From Gammaproteobacteria bacterium (GTDB lineage: Bacteria; Pseudomonadota; Gammaproteobacteria; Burkholderiales; Burkholderiaceae_C), in contig JAHJWB010000010.1 in the NCBI GenBank assembly GCA_018828125.1, forward strand, positions 115,004-179,003: a DNA stretch of 64,000 bases, read 5' to 3'. The notes under the pieces are model-generated. The model was not told the origin of the DNA and did not search any database. It saw nothing but the letters and a program-made list of their open reading frames with translations. Each line of letters begins with the position of its first letter. Positions within the stretch are counted from its first letter, which is position 1. The position numbers were made by a program, and so were the translations under genes. Below are positions 10,034 through 18,905 of this stretch, in pieces.

Positions 10034-11344
10034 TTACTTGTTGGCGCGTGCGAAACGGGCCAGTTGCTCGTTACCGCGGGTCACTGCGGTGTCCAGGGCT
10101 TCCTTGGCAGTCTTCTTGCCAGCCCAGATTTGTTCGGTTTCTTCGTCAATGATCGCGCGCACCTGCACGAAGTTGCCCAGGCGGATGCCGCGCGACTTGT
10201 CGGTAGCCTTCTTGATCATCTGCGTCACCGCCACATCGGTGCCGGGCTTGTTCTGATAGAAGCCTGAAGCCTCGGTCAGCTTGTACGCGCCCATGGTCAC
10301 AGGCAGGTAGCCCGTGCGTTGGTGGCTGGCGGCCTGCACCTTGGAGTCATTCAGGAAGTTCAGGAAGTCTGCAACGCCTTTGTACTCTTCGGCCTTCTTG
10401 CCGGACATCACCCACAGGCTGGCACCACCGATGGCGGTGTTCTGGGGCGCGCCCTTCACGTCGTCGTAGTAAGGCAGCGTGGAAATGCCGTAGGCGAACT
10501 TGGCTTCTTTGGACACGCGGGCGTACAGGCCCGACGAGCCGGTGATCATGGCGCATTCGCCCGATGGGAACGAAGCGTCGGCTGCATTGCCGCGGCCCTT
10601 GTAGACAAAGCTGCCTTCCTTGGAAGCCTTTGCCAGGTTGTCGAAGTGGCGCACGTGCAGGGGGGTGTTGAGCTCCAACTTTGCGTCGTTGCCATCAAAC
10701 CCATTGTTCTTGGATGCGAACAGCGTGTTGTGCCACAGCGAGAAGCTTTCGAGCTGCGTCCAGCTGATCCAGCTGGTGGTGAATGGGCAGCTGTGGCCGC
10801 TCGCCTTCAGTTTGGAGGCGGCAGCAAACACTTCAGGCCAGGTCTTTGGTGCCTTTTCTGGATCCAGACCGGCCTTCTTGAAGGCATCCTTGTTGTAGTA
10901 GAAGATGGTCGTGGAGCTGTTGAAAGGGTAGCTCAACATCTGGCCGTTGGGCGCAGTGTAGTAACCAGCTACAGCCGACACATACTCCGAAGGAGTGAAC
11001 TTGAAGCCCCCGTCATTGAGTACTTTGGTCACAGGCACGATGGCGCCCTTGCTGGCCATCATCGTAGCGGTGCCGACTTCAAAGACCTGCAGCAGGTGCG
11101 GTGCATTGCCAGCACGGAAGGCGGCGATGGCACCTGTCATGGACTCGTCATACGTGCCCTTGTAGGTGGGCACTACCTTGTACTTGGTCTGGCTGGCGTT
11201 GTACTGCTTGGCGAGGTCGTTGACCCATTCGCCCAGAGCAGAGCTCATGGAATGCCACCACTGAATCTCCACTTGCTGCGCCTGAACGGGCGCAGTGAAT
11301 GACAGGGCGATGGCAGCGGAAACTGCCAGATGCTTAACTTGCAT
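10034..11344 (-). CDS. ugpB: sn-glycerol-3-phosphate ABC transporter, periplasmic binding protein
   Basis: Captures glycerol-3-phosphate or glycerophosphodiesters in the periplasm and delivers them to UgpAE. The 436-residue protein has a signal peptide MQVKHLAVSAAIALSF ending AQA before QVEIQWWHSM, and the UgpB-type segments YNASQTKYKVVPTYKGTYDE, SYPFNSSTTIFYYNKDAFKK and the C-terminal KTAKEALDTAVTRGNEQL. The start at 11344 has a strong ribosome-binding site (GGAGGA about 8 bases upstream). It is the first gene of the ugp operon; a PhoB-like promoter lies just upstream. Confidence 0.95.
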   Translation of the reverse strand: MQVKHLAVSAAIALSFTAPVQAQQVEIQWWHSMSSALGEWVNDLAKQYNASQTKYKVVPTYKGTYDESMTGAIAAFRAGNAPHLLQVFEVGTATMMASKGAIVPVTKVLNDGGFKFTPSEYVSAVAGYYTAPNGQMLSYPFNSSTTIFYYNKDAFKKAGLDPEKAPKTWPEVFAAASKLKASGHSCPFTTSWISWTQLESFSLWHNTLFASKNNGFDGNDAKLELNTPLHVRHFDNLAKASKEGSFVYKGRGNAADASFPSGECAMITGSSGLYARVSKEAKFAYGISTLPYYDDVKGAPQNTAIGGASLWVMSGKKAEEYKGVADFLNFLNDSKVQAASHQRTGYLPVTMGAYKLTEASGFYQNKPGTDVAVTQMIKKATDKSRGIRLGNFVQVRAIIDEETEQIWAGKKTAKEALDTAVTRGNEQLARFARANK

Positions 11345-11383
11345 GAATGTTCCTCCGAGGATGACGAAATGCACAAAGGGCGG

Positions 11384-11417
11384 ATGCTAGGCAGCCCATG
11401 TGACAGTGGTGTGTCGT
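11384..11417 (-). promoter_or_regulatory. Candidate PhoB-type promoter of ugpB
   Basis: On the minus strand: ACGACAC, 4 bases, CTGTCAC (a perfect Pho half-site), exactly 10 bases, then TAGCAT as a -10 box. That is the spacing of class PhoB promoters, in which the Pho box (two 7-bp repeats 11 bp apart) replaces the -35. The upstream half-site matches 4 of 7. A start site near 11377 would leave a leader of about 33 bases. Phosphate control of ugp is established in E. coli; here it is inferred. Confidence 0.5.
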
Positions 11418-11483
11418 TGTCGCATGGCACCCTGTGTGTAACAACCGGGGAAACCCCGTGGGGTGCCTGCAAGGGGTGCGATT

Positions 11484-11501
11484 GTGACTCTTTTGTGACA
11501 A
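11484..11501 (-). promoter_or_regulatory. Second candidate Pho box upstream of ugpB
   Basis: Minus strand TTGTCAC-AAAA-GAGTCAC: two 7-bp repeats 11 bp apart, matching CTGTCAY at 6 and 5 positions. It lies about 70-100 bp upstream of the promoter-proximal candidate, so it could act as an upstream PhoB site. Confidence 0.4.
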
Positions 11502-11541
11502 CTGCGCAGCCATTTGCCGAGAGCAGCAAGGTTTTGTGCGA

Positions 11542-11569
11542 TGCACCATGCTTGGTGCATAGTGGTGCA
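11542..11569. promoter_or_regulatory. Dyad TGCACCA-N4-TGGTGCA plus a third half-site upstream of serA
   Basis: TGCACCA (11542-11548) and its exact inverted repeat TGGTGCA (11553-11559) are followed by another TGGTGCA at 11563-11569. It ends 62 bp before the serA ATG and is likely an operator for serA, or for both divergent units. It resembles an NtrC site but the spacing is one base too long. Confidence 0.4.
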
Positions 11570-11631
11570 TGCCACTCGACTGCGCTGCTCCAGGTGTAAC
11601 AGCGCCTCATTTTTCAGGACTTTTCACTGCC

Positions 11632-12861
11632 ATGGCCACTAACTCGCTGGACAAGAACAAGATCAAATTTTTGTTGCTGGAGGGCATCCACCCTTCGGCT
11701 GTGGATGTGATTCGGGGATCGGGTTACACCCAGATCGAGACAGTCTCTGGCGCTCTGTCGGACGAAGAACTCAAGCGCAAGATCGCAGACGTGCACTTTG
11801 TGGGCATCCGCTCGCGCACACAGCTGACCGAAGAGGTGTTTGCGCAGGCGCACAAGCTGGTGGCCGTGGGATGTTTTTGCATCGGCACCAACCAGGTGGA
11901 CCTGAACGCTGCGCGTGCAAAGGGCATCGCGGTGTTCAATGCCCCGTACTCCAACACCCGCTCGGTGGCCGAACTTGTGCTGGCCGAAGCCATCTTGCTG
12001 CTGCGCGGCATTCCCGAAAAGAACGCGGTGGCGCACCGCGGCGGCTGGCTCAAATCGGCCGACAACGCCTACGAAATCCGGGGCAAGACCCTGGGCATCG
12101 TCGGCTACGGCTCTATCGGCACGCAACTGTCGGTATTGGCCGAGGCACTGGGCATGCACGTGGCATTCTTTGACGTGGTCAACAAGCTGCCCTTGGGCAA
12201 TGCCCGCCAGGTGCAGCACCTGCATGACCTGCTGGGCCAGAGCGACATCGTGAGCCTGCACGTGCCCGAGCTGCCGTCCACCGAGGGAATGATCGGCTCG
12301 GCCGAAATCGCGGCCATGAAGCCCGGCGGCATCCTCATCAACGCCGCGCGCGGCACGGTGGTGGATATTCCAGCCCTGGCAGATGCCCTCAAAGCCAAGA
12401 AGCTGCTGGGCGCCGCGATCGACGTGTTCCCGGTCGAGCCGCGCACCAACAAGGACGAATTCCAGTCGCCCTTGCGCGGCCTGGACAATGTGATTTTGAC
12501 CCCCCACATCGGCGGCTCCACCATGGAGGCGCAGGCCAACATTGGCCTCGAAGTGGCCGAAAAACTGGTGAAATACAGCGACAACGGCACCAGCACGTCA
12601 TCGGTCAACTTCCCGGAGGTGGCGCTGCCTGCGCACCCGGGCAAACACCGCCTGCTGCACATCCACCACAACGTGCCCGGCGTGTTGTCCGAGATCAATC
12701 GCATTTTCTCGGACAACCAGATCAACATCGCGGCCCAGTACCTGCAGACGAACGAGAAAATCGGCTATGTGGTCATCGACATCGATGCCGCTTCGTCCGA
12801 TCTTGCGCTGGACAAGCTGGCCAAGGTTGGCGGCACGCTGCGCAGCCGCGTGTTGTTCTGA
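11632..12861 (+). CDS. serA: D-3-phosphoglycerate dehydrogenase
   Basis: Oxidises 3-phosphoglycerate to 3-phosphohydroxypyruvate with NAD+, the first step of serine synthesis. The 409-residue protein (E. coli SerA 410) has the NAD-binding motif GIVGYGSIGTQLSVLAE, the 2-hydroxyacid dehydrogenase segments LHVPELPSTEGMI and INAARGTVVDI, the catalytic-His region NVILTPHIGGST, and a C-terminal ACT domain (HHNVPGVLSEINRIFSDNQI) that binds serine as a feedback inhibitor. I chose the ATG at 11632 (MATNSLDKNKIKFLLLEG); an in-frame ATG 63 bases upstream would add residues unlike the family and would cover the dyad. Confidence 0.96.
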   Translation: MATNSLDKNKIKFLLLEGIHPSAVDVIRGSGYTQIETVSGALSDEELKRKIADVHFVGIRSRTQLTEEVFAQAHKLVAVGCFCIGTNQVDLNAARAKGIAVFNAPYSNTRSVAELVLAEAILLLRGIPEKNAVAHRGGWLKSADNAYEIRGKTLGIVGYGSIGTQLSVLAEALGMHVAFFDVVNKLPLGNARQVQHLHDLLGQSDIVSLHVPELPSTEGMIGSAEIAAMKPGGILINAARGTVVDIPALADALKAKKLLGAAIDVFPVEPRTNKDEFQSPLRGLDNVILTPHIGGSTMEAQANIGLEVAEKLVKYSDNGTSTSSVNFPEVALPAHPGKHRLLHIHHNVPGVLSEINRIFSDNQINIAAQYLQTNEKIGYVVIDIDAASSDLALDKLAKVGGTLRSRVLF

Positions 12862-12865
12862 GTTG

Positions 12866-12925
12866 CTCCTGTAAAGATAGCTGGTAGCGCATGCTGGTAG
12901 AGCGCTGCGGGCTGATTTGACTTTA
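12866..12925 (+). repeat. Palindromic repeat family 1, copy 4 (after serA)
   Basis: A degenerate copy: GCTCCTGTAAAGATAGCTGG, then TAGCGC, a disrupted spacer, AGCGCT, then GCGGGCTGATTTGACTTTAA. Both flanks align with the other copies although the palindrome has lost its TTAT/ATAA part. Confidence 0.7.
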
Positions 12926-12963
12926 AACATCGCACTTGTGGCCGTCCAGGTCGACCCGGCGCC

Positions 12964-12990
12964 CGCCTCCGGGCGGCGCGCCCGGAGGCG
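12964..12990. other. Perfect 12-bp GC hairpin with 3-base loop
   Basis: CGCCTCCGGGCG, loop GCG, CGCCCGGAGGCG. It lies between serA and the oxidoreductase gene. No T-run follows on the plus strand; instead a -10-like TAAAAT sits at 12997-13002. It may stop serA transcripts weakly, protect a 3' end, or act near the downstream promoter. Confidence 0.7.
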
Positions 12991-13050
12991 GTGGCATAAA
13001 ATTCTGGCCCCAAGGCACACGGGCGCGCTGCGCCCACCCAGGTTGATCCC

Positions 13051-16000
13051 ATGAATGTTCCGATTGCGTTGGCTGCCCTGCAGACGCAGGCTGCCGAGCC
13101 TGTCCGTCTGCGCGAAATTCCCTACAACTACACCTCGTTCTCCGACCGGGAGATCGTGATCCGTCTGCTGGGCTCCGAGTCCTGGAACGTGCTGGACCAG
13201 TTGCGCAAAGAGCGCCGCACGGGGCGATCCGCTCGCATGCTGTATGAGGTGCTGGGCGACATCTGGGTGGTTCAGCGCAACCCTTACCTGCAGGACGACC
13301 TGCTGGACAACCCCAACCGCCGCAAGCTGCTGGTTGACGCGTTGCAGCACCGCCTGGGCGAGATCGAAAAACGCCGCACCCCTGCGGACGACGCCGAGCG
13401 CGACCGCCTGGTGGGTGAGCTGGTGGTGGCCGCGCGCCGTGCCGTGGCCGAGTTCAACGCCACCTTCGAGCAGGCCGCGCAGCTGCGCCGCCAGATCCAG
13501 AAGACGCTGGGCCGCCTCACGGCCAAGGACAATATCAAGTTCGACGGCCTCTCGCGCGTGAGCCACGTGACTGATGCGACCGACTGGCGGGTTGAGTACC
13601 CGTTTGTGGTGCTCACGCCCGACACCGAGGCTGAGATGGCCGGGCTGGTCAAGGGCTGCATCGAGCTGGGTCTGACCATCATCCCTCGCGGGGGCGGCAC
13701 CGGCTACACCGGCGGCGCGATTCCGCTGACCTGGAAGAGCGTGGTCATCAACACCGAAAAGCTCGAAGCCATGACCGAGGTGGAAATGCGCCGCCTTCCG
13801 GGCATGGAGCACGAAGTGGGCACGGTGTGGACCGAAGCCGGCGTGGTGACCCAGCGCGTGGCCGACGCGGCCGAGCGCGCTGGATTCGTGTTTGCCGTGG
13901 ATCCGACCAGTGCCGAGGCATCGTGCATTGGCGGCAACATCGCCATGAACGCGGGCGGCAAAAAGGCCGTGTTGTGGGGCACGGCCCTGGACAACCTGGC
14001 GAGCTGGCGCATGGTGACGCCCGACGCCCAGTGGCTCGAAGTGACGCGGCTGGATCACAACATGGGCAAGATCCATGACGTCGATGTCGCCACTTTCGAG
14101 CTGCAGTATTTCGAAGCGGACGGCAAAACGCCTGTGCGCACTGAGCGCCTGGCGATTCCTGGCAAAACCTTCCGCAAGGAAGGCCTGGGCAAGGACGTGA
14201 CGGACAAGTTTCTGGCTGGTCTGCCGGGCATTCAGAAGGAAGGCTGCGACGGCCTCATCACCAGTTCGCGCTGGGTGGTGCACCGCATGCCCGAGCACAC
14301 GCGCACCGTGTGCCTGGAGTTTTTCGGCAACGCCAAGGACGCCGTACCCTCCATCGTCGAGATCAAGGACTTCATGTTCGCCGAGCAAAAGCGCAGTGGC
14401 GTGTTGCTGGCGGGACTGGAGCATCTGGACGACCGCTACCTGAAGGCCGTGGGTTACGCCACCAAGAGCAAGAAGGGCAACGGCGGCCTGCCCAAGATGG
14501 TGCTGATTGGCGACATTGCCGGTGACAACGCCGACGACGTGGCCCGCGTGACCAGCGAAGTGGTGCGCCTTGCCAACACCCGCAGCGGCGAAGGTTTTAT
14601 TGCCATCACGGCCGACGCGCGCAAGAAGTTCTGGGCCGACCGCAAGAAGACGGCCGCCATCAGCCGCCACACCAACGCCTTCAAGATCAACGAAGACGTG
14701 GTGATCCCGCTGCCACGCATGGCCGAGTACACCGACGGCATCGAGCGCATCAACATCGAGCTCTCCTTGCGCAACAAGATCAAGCTGTGCGATGCACTGA
14801 CCGAGTTCTTCGAACGCGGCAACCTGCCGCTGGGCAAGCACGATGCGGATGACGAAGTGCCATCGCCCGAGCTGCTGCAGGAGCGCGTGGCACAGGCGAT
14901 TGCCCTGGTGGAAGAAGTGCGCGCCCTCTGGCAGGGCTGGCTGCACGATGTGGACACGCTGTTCCCCCAGTTGCAGGACCACACGCTGCGCGCCAGCTGG
15001 AAGACCCAGCTGCGTGCACCGCTGCAAGGCATCTTCACCGGCGCCGCGTTCAAGCCCATCCTGGACGAGGCCGTGGCCATCCATAAGCGCGTGCTCAAGG
15101 GCCGCGTGTGGGTGGCGCTGCATATGCATGCCGGTGACGGCAACGTGCACACCAATCTGCCCGTCAACAGCGACGATTACGAAATGCTGCAGACCGCGCA
15201 CGAGGCGGTGGCGCGCATCATGGTGCTGGCGCGCAGCCTGGACGGCGTGATCTCGGGCGAACACGGCATTGGCATCACCAAGTTGGAGTTCTTGACCGAC
15301 GAAGAGCTGCGCCCGTTTGCAGAATACAAGCGCAAGGTGGACCCGGAAGGCCGCTTCAACAAGGGCAAGTTGCTTCGAAATCAGGAGCTGCCAGCGCTTG
15401 ATGGACAAGCGCTAGAGGCCAATTTGGCTTCAAAAACAGCGCTGCATTCCGATCTGACGAATGCCTACACCCCCAGCTTTGGCCTGATGGGGCATGAGTC
15501 GCTGATCATGCAGCAGAGCGACATCGGCGCCATTGCCGATTCGGTCAAGGACTGCCTGCGTTGCGGCAAGTGCAAACCGGTGTGCGCCACCCATGTGCCA
15601 CGCGCCAATTTGCTGTACAGCCCGCGCAACAAGATCCTGGCGACCTCGCTGCTGGTCGAGGCTTTTCTGTACGAAGAGCAGACCCGCCGGGGCGTGAGCA
15701 TCAAGCACTGGCAGGAGTTTGAAGACGTGGCCGACCACTGCACGGTATGCCACAAGTGCGAGAGCCCCTGCCCGGTGAAGATCGACTTTGGCGACGTCAC
15801 CATGAACATGCGCAACCTGCTGCGCAAGATGGGCAAGAAGACCTTCCGCCCCGGCAACGCGCTGGCGATGACCATGCTCAACGCCACCAACCCGGACACC
15901 ATCAAGTTCATGCGTTCGGCCATGGTGGACGTGGGCTTCAAGGCCCAGCGCCTCGCCGTGGACCTGTTGCGCAAGGTGGGCCGCAAGCAGACCACCAAGC

Positions 16001-16965
16001 CGCCCGCCACGGTGGGCACGGCTCCGATCAAGGAGCAGGTGATCCACTTCATCAACAAGAAGCTTCCCGGTGGCCTGCCCAAGAAGACGGCACGTGCGTT
16101 ACTGGACATCGAGGACAAGGACTACGTGCCGATCATCCGCAACCCCAAGGCCACCACGGCCGAGACGGAGGCGGTGTTTTATTTCCCTGGTTGCGGTTCG
16201 GAGCGCTTGTTCTCGCAAGTGGGTTTGGCGACCCAGGCCATGCTGTGGCACACCGGCGTGCAAACCGTGTTGCCACCGGGTTACCTGTGCTGCGGCTACC
16301 CGCAGCGCGGCAGCGGCCAGTTCGACAAGGCCGAGAAGATGATCACGGACAACCGTGTGCTCTTCCATCGCGTGGCCAACACGCTCAACTACCTCGACAT
16401 CAAGACGGTGGTGGTGAGCTGTGGCACTTGCTACGACCAGTTGCAGGGCTACGAGTTTGACAAGATCTTCCCGGGCAGCCGCATCATCGACATCCACGAG
16501 TACCTGCTGGAAAAGGGCGTGAGCCTGCAGGGCAAGGGCGCCTACCTGTACCACGAGCCCTGCCACAACCCGATGAAGCTGCAGGACTCGATGAAGACCG
16601 TGAAGGCGCTGGTGGGCGACCAGGTCTTGAAGAGCGAGCGTTGCTGCGGCGAGTCCGGCACGCTGGGCGTGACGCGACCCGATATCTCGACCCAGGTGCG
16701 TTTTCGCAAGGAAGAGGAAATCCGCAAGGGCGAAGCCCAGTTGCGTGCCAGCGGTGCGGTGGACGCACAGGCCAACGTCAAGATCCTCACCAGCTGCCCC
16801 AGCTGCCTGCAGGGCTTGAACCGGTATGAAGGGGATCTGAACAACGGTTTGCTGGAAGCCGATTACATCGTGGTCGAGATGGCGCGGGAGATTTTGGGCG
16901 AGAACTGGATGCCCGAATACGTGCAGCAGGCCAACGATGGCGGCATCGAGCGGGTGCTGGTGTGA
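13051..16965 (+). CDS. Giant FAD/Fe-S oxidoreductase (DUF3683, D-lactate dehydrogenase/GlpC-like fusion)
   Basis: A 1304-residue fusion that probably oxidises a 2-hydroxy acid and passes electrons through Fe-S clusters to the respiratory chain. In order: an N-terminal DUF3683 region ([20 protein letters not shown]); an FAD-binding PCMH domain with the [11 protein letters not shown] motif near residue 212 and [13 protein letters not shown]; an FAD-oxidase C-terminal domain ([20 protein letters not shown]); a linker; two 4Fe-4S motifs, [11 protein letters not shown] near 836 and [11 protein letters not shown] near 897; and two CCG domains ([10 protein letters not shown] near 1079, CCGESGTLG near 1197). 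Residues about 775-796 (linker) are encoded by an in-frame copy of repeat family 1. Its stop overlaps the GTG of the HIT gene. The substrate is not known from sequence. Confidence 0.9.
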   Translation: MNVPIALAALQTQAAEPVRLREIPYNYTSFSDREIVIRLLGSESWNVLDQLRKERRTGRSARMLYEVLGDIWVVQRNPYLQDDLLDNPNRRKLLVDALQHRLGEIEKRRTPADDAERDRLVGELVVAARRAVAEFNATFEQAAQLRRQIQKTLGRLTAKDNIKFDGLSRVSHVTDATDWRVEYPFVVLTPDTEAEMAGLVKGCIELGLTIIPRGGGTGYTGGAIPLTWKSVVINTEKLEAMTEVEMRRLPGMEHEVGTVWTEAGVVTQRVADAAERAGFVFAVDPTSAEASCIGGNIAMNAGGKKAVLWGTALDNLASWRMVTPDAQWLEVTRLDHNMGKIHDVDVATFELQYFEADGKTPVRTERLAIPGKTFRKEGLGKDVTDKFLAGLPGIQKEGCDGLITSSRWVVHRMPEHTRTVCLEFFGNAKDAVPSIVEIKDFMFAEQKRSGVLLAGLEHLDDRYLKAVGYATKSKKGNGGLPKMVLIGDIAGDNADDVARVTSEVVRLANTRSGEGFIAITADARKKFWADRKKTAAISRHTNAFKINEDVVIPLPRMAEYTDGIERINIELSLRNKIKLCDALTEFFERGNLPLGKHDADDEVPSPELLQERVAQAIALVEEVRALWQGWLHDVDTLFPQLQDHTLRASWKTQLRAPLQGIFTGAAFKPILDEAVAIHKRVLKGRVWVALHMHAGDGNVHTNLPVNSDDYEMLQTAHEAVARIMVLARSLDGVISGEHGIGITKLEFLTDEELRPFAEYKRKVDPEGRFNKGKLLRNQELPALDGQALEANLASKTALHSDLTNAYTPSFGLMGHESLIMQQSDIGAIADSVKDCLRCGKCKPVCATHVPRANLLYSPRNKILATSLLVEAFLYEEQTRRGVSIKHWQEFEDVADHCTVCHKCESPCPVKIDFGDVTMNMRNLLRKMGKKTFRPGNALAMTMLNATNPDTIKFMRSAMVDVGFKAQRLAVDLLRKVGRKQTTKPPATVGTAPIKEQVIHFINKKLPGGLPKKTARALLDIEDKDYVPIIRNPKATTAETEAVFYFPGCGSERLFSQVGLATQAMLWHTGVQTVLPPGYLCCGYPQRGSGQFDKAEKMITDNRVLFHRVANTLNYLDIKTVVVSCGTCYDQLQGYEFDKIFPGSRIIDIHEYLLEKGVSLQGKGAYLYHEPCHNPMKLQDSMKTVKALVGDQVLKSERCCGESGTLGVTRPDISTQVRFRKEEEIRKGEAQLRASGAVDAQANVKILTSCPSCLQGLNRYEGDLNNGLLEADYIVVEMAREILGENWMPEYVQQANDGGIERVLV
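15373..15436 (+). repeat. Palindromic repeat family 1, copy 5 (in frame inside the oxidoreductase)
   Basis: A well-preserved copy: GGAGCTGCC, AGCGCTT, 7-base spacer, AAGCGCT, AGAGGCC, AATTTGGCTTC. The right half matches copy 1 almost base for base. It keeps the reading frame open and encodes the linker [20 protein letters not shown] between the flavin and Fe-S halves. Confidence 0.88.
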
Positions 16966-17408
16966 CGGCCTGCCCTTTGTGCGCTGCAGACGGAGGCGTG
17001 CTGGTCTGGCGCGGCGAACGCCTGCGTGTCATCCGCGCGCAGGAGGCGGGCTTCCCTGCCTTTTATCGCGTGGTGTGGAATGCGCATGTGGCCGAGTTTT
17101 CGGACCTTGCGCGCGAGGACCGCGTGTACTGCATGGAGGCGGTGGTGCTGGTGGAGCAGGCGCTGCGCCAGCACCTGACGCCCACCAAAATCAACCTTGC
17201 GGCGCTGGGCAACATGGTGCCGCACTTGCACTGGCATGTGATTGCGCGGTTCGACCGGGACAGCCACTTTCCCTCGCCCGTCTGGGCGGCGGCACAGCGG
17301 CCCAGTCCTGCCGCGCAAGAAGCGGCCATCCTGGCCCGGCTGCCAGCGCTGGAGATTGCGTTGCAAGGGCGACTGTCCAAGCTCGCATCTGCTCGCCCCG
17401 CCCGGTAA
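16962..17408 (+). CDS. HIT family nucleotide-binding protein
   Basis: A 148-residue member of the histidine-triad family, which hydrolyse or transfer nucleoside phosphates. The triad is seen in HLHWHVI (about residues 87-93), preceded by [12 protein letters not shown]. The N-terminus CPLCAADGG contains a CxxC pair as in some HIT proteins. It begins with GTG overlapping the stop of the giant oxidoreductase (GTGTGA context), so the two are translationally coupled. The exact substrate is unknown; the C-terminal 50 residues ([20 protein letters not shown]) are characteristic of a betaproteobacterial subgroup. Confidence 0.88.
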   Translation: MTACPLCAADGGVLVWRGERLRVIRAQEAGFPAFYRVVWNAHVAEFSDLAREDRVYCMEAVVLVEQALRQHLTPTKINLAALGNMVPHLHWHVIARFDRDSHFPSPVWAAAQRPSPAAQEAAILARLPALEIALQGRLSKLASARPAR

Positions 17409-17494
17409 CCCTGCCCAGGGCATGCCCGCCGGTGGGTGGGACAATGGCGGCGGTCTTTTTGTCTTCAGGCAACAGTTTTCTCACAGGTGAATCC

Positions 17495-17917
17495 ATGGCA
17501 GGTTTGAAAGCGGGCGCGCCCACGCCGCAGGCAATCACGGTGCACGAGGCATCGCGGGTGCTGGAGGTGGGGTTCTCTGACGGCGCCACGTTCCGCATTC
17601 CGTTCGAGCTGATGCGGGTGTATTCACCTTCGGCCGAAGTGCAGGGCCACGGCCCCGGCCAGGAAGTGCTGCAAACCGGCAAACGCGAGGTGACGCTGGT
17701 CAACCTGGAGCCCGTGGGCAACTACGCGGTCAAGCCTACATTTTCGGACGGGCACGATAGCGGCATCTTCAGCTGGGACTACCTCTACGAACTGGGTCAG
17801 CAGCAAGATGCCCTGTGGACCGAATACACCGCTCGCCTGACGGCTGCAGGCGCGGACCGTGACGCACCCATGGCGCCCAAGGGTGGCGCGGGTGGCCACG
17901 CTTGCGGCAGTCATTGA
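17495..17917 (+). CDS. DUF971 family protein
   Basis: A 140-residue protein with the DUF971 fold found at the N-terminus of gamma-butyrobetaine hydroxylases and in some Fe-S related proteins: LEVGFSDGATFRIPFELMRV, then the conserved GNYAVKPTFSDGHDSGIFSWDY (quoted in part), YLYELGQQQDALW. A Gly/His/Cys-rich tail (GGHACGSH) could bind metal. Function unknown. The ATG at 17495 is used. It lies upstream of ubiE in the same direction, separated by a repeat and a leader hairpin, so it is probably a separate transcription unit. Confidence 0.85.
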   Translation: MAGLKAGAPTPQAITVHEASRVLEVGFSDGATFRIPFELMRVYSPSAEVQGHGPGQEVLQTGKREVTLVNLEPVGNYAVKPTFSDGHDSGIFSWDYLYELGQQQDALWTEYTARLTAAGADRDAPMAPKGGAGGHACGSH

Positions 17918-17965
17918 CGCCGTTTGAGCGGGACAACGCTGCGTAAGCGGGTGTTGCCCCTGCCG

Positions 17966-18036
17966 ATTGAGTTGCTATTAAAAGAATAGCTTTTGGCGCT
18001 TTATCGATAAGCGCTAGCGGCCATTTTCTTTCAAAT
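17966..18036 (+). repeat. Palindromic repeat family 1, copy 6 (before ubiE)
   Basis: Left flank TTGCTATTAAAAGAATAGCT, core GCGCTTTATCGATAAGCGC (a 19-base near-palindrome), right flank TAGCGGCCATTTTCTTTC. It is one of the better preserved copies, intergenic between the DUF971 gene and ubiE. Confidence 0.88.
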
Positions 18037-18051
18037 GGCGTTGTCCTAATT

Positions 18052-18086
18052 GCGACAGATGCCCCATTTCAGTGCGGGGTTGTCGC
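18052..18086 (+). promoter_or_regulatory. Leader hairpin upstream of ubiE
   Basis: Outer stem GCGACA (18052-18057) with TGTCGC (18081-18086), inner stem CCCC with GGGG, 10-base apical loop. It ends 36 bp before the ubiE ATG. It may be the terminator of the DUF971 unit or part of the ubiE leader; no T-run follows. Confidence 0.4.
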
Positions 18087-18122
18087 TGTACCTCTGGCGT
18101 TCACGCGCCTAGCATGATTTTT

Positions 18123-18854
18123 ATGAGCACCACGCACTTCGGTTTTCAGTCGGTCGATGAGCAGGAAAAGGCGCGCCACGTGCGCGGTGTGTTCGACTCC
18201 GTCGCTTCCAAGTACGACGTGATGAACGACCTGATGTCAGCGGGTATGCACCGCGCCTGGAAGGCTTACACCGTGATGGTGGCCAACCTGCGCGAAGGCA
18301 GCCAGGTGCTGGACATTGCGGGCGGCACGGGCGACTTGGCCATGGCTTTTGCCAAAAAGGTGGGCGCATCGGGCCGTGTGGTGCACACCGACATCAACGA
18401 AGCCATGCTGCGGGTGGGGCGAGACCGCCTCATCGACGCTGGCGTGGTGCTGCCCACGCTGGTCTGCGACGCGGAAAAGCTGCCGTTCCCGGATGCGCAC
18501 TTTGATGTGGTGAGCGTGGCCTTTGGTCTGCGCAACATGACGCACAAAGACCAGGCAATCGCCGAGATGTGCCGCGTGCTCAAGCCGGGCGGCAAATTGC
18601 TGGTGCTTGAATTTTCGAAAGTGGCCAAGCCGCTGGAGAAGGCGTACGACTGGTATTCGTTCAAGGTGCTGCCCCGTTTGGGCAAGCTGGTGGCGGGTGA
18701 CGATTCGAGTTACCGCTACCTGGCCGAGTCCATTCGGATGCACCCTGGGCAGGAAGAACTCAAAAGCCTCATGCAAAAAAATGGCTTTGGGCATGTGGAC
18801 TATCACAACATGACGGGGGGCATTGTGGCCTTGCATGTTGGAATCAAGTGTTAA
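18123..18854 (+). CDS. ubiE: Ubiquinone/menaquinone biosynthesis C-methyltransferase
   Basis: SAM-dependent methylation of 2-polyprenyl-6-methoxy-benzoquinol (and demethylmenaquinol where present). The 243-residue protein has the segment [20 protein letters not shown] motif [13 protein letters not shown], the acidic turn HTDINEAML and the family motif [15 protein letters not shown]. The C-terminus [14 protein letters not shown] is canonical. ATG 18123 ([17 protein letters not shown]) matches family starts; E. coli UbiE has 251 residues. It leads the cluster ubiE, Tim44-like, ubiJ, ubiB. Confidence 0.96.
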   Translation: MSTTHFGFQSVDEQEKARHVRGVFDSVASKYDVMNDLMSAGMHRAWKAYTVMVANLREGSQVLDIAGGTGDLAMAFAKKVGASGRVVHTDINEAMLRVGRDRLIDAGVVLPTLVCDAEKLPFPDAHFDVVSVAFGLRNMTHKDQAIAEMCRVLKPGGKLLVLEFSKVAKPLEKAYDWYSFKVLPRLGKLVAGDDSSYRYLAESIRMHPGQEELKSLMQKNGFGHVDYHNMTGGIVALHVGIKC

Positions 18855-18905
18855 GTAAGTGCTGAGCGCTGCGCTCGGAAAAGATTAAACGGAGACGGAG
18901 AAGTC

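Noticed and set aside
11542..11559. NtrC binding site
   Set aside because: The half-sites fit TGCACC/GGTGCA but are separated by 6 bases rather than 5, and no sigma-54 promoter is visible nearby.
12598..15408. 936-residue open frame on the minus strand
   Set aside because: It is antisense to serA and the oxidoreductase gene. Its composition (rich in His, Gln, Arg, Ala) is what GC-rich codon bias gives on the opposite strand, and nothing in it resembles a known protein.
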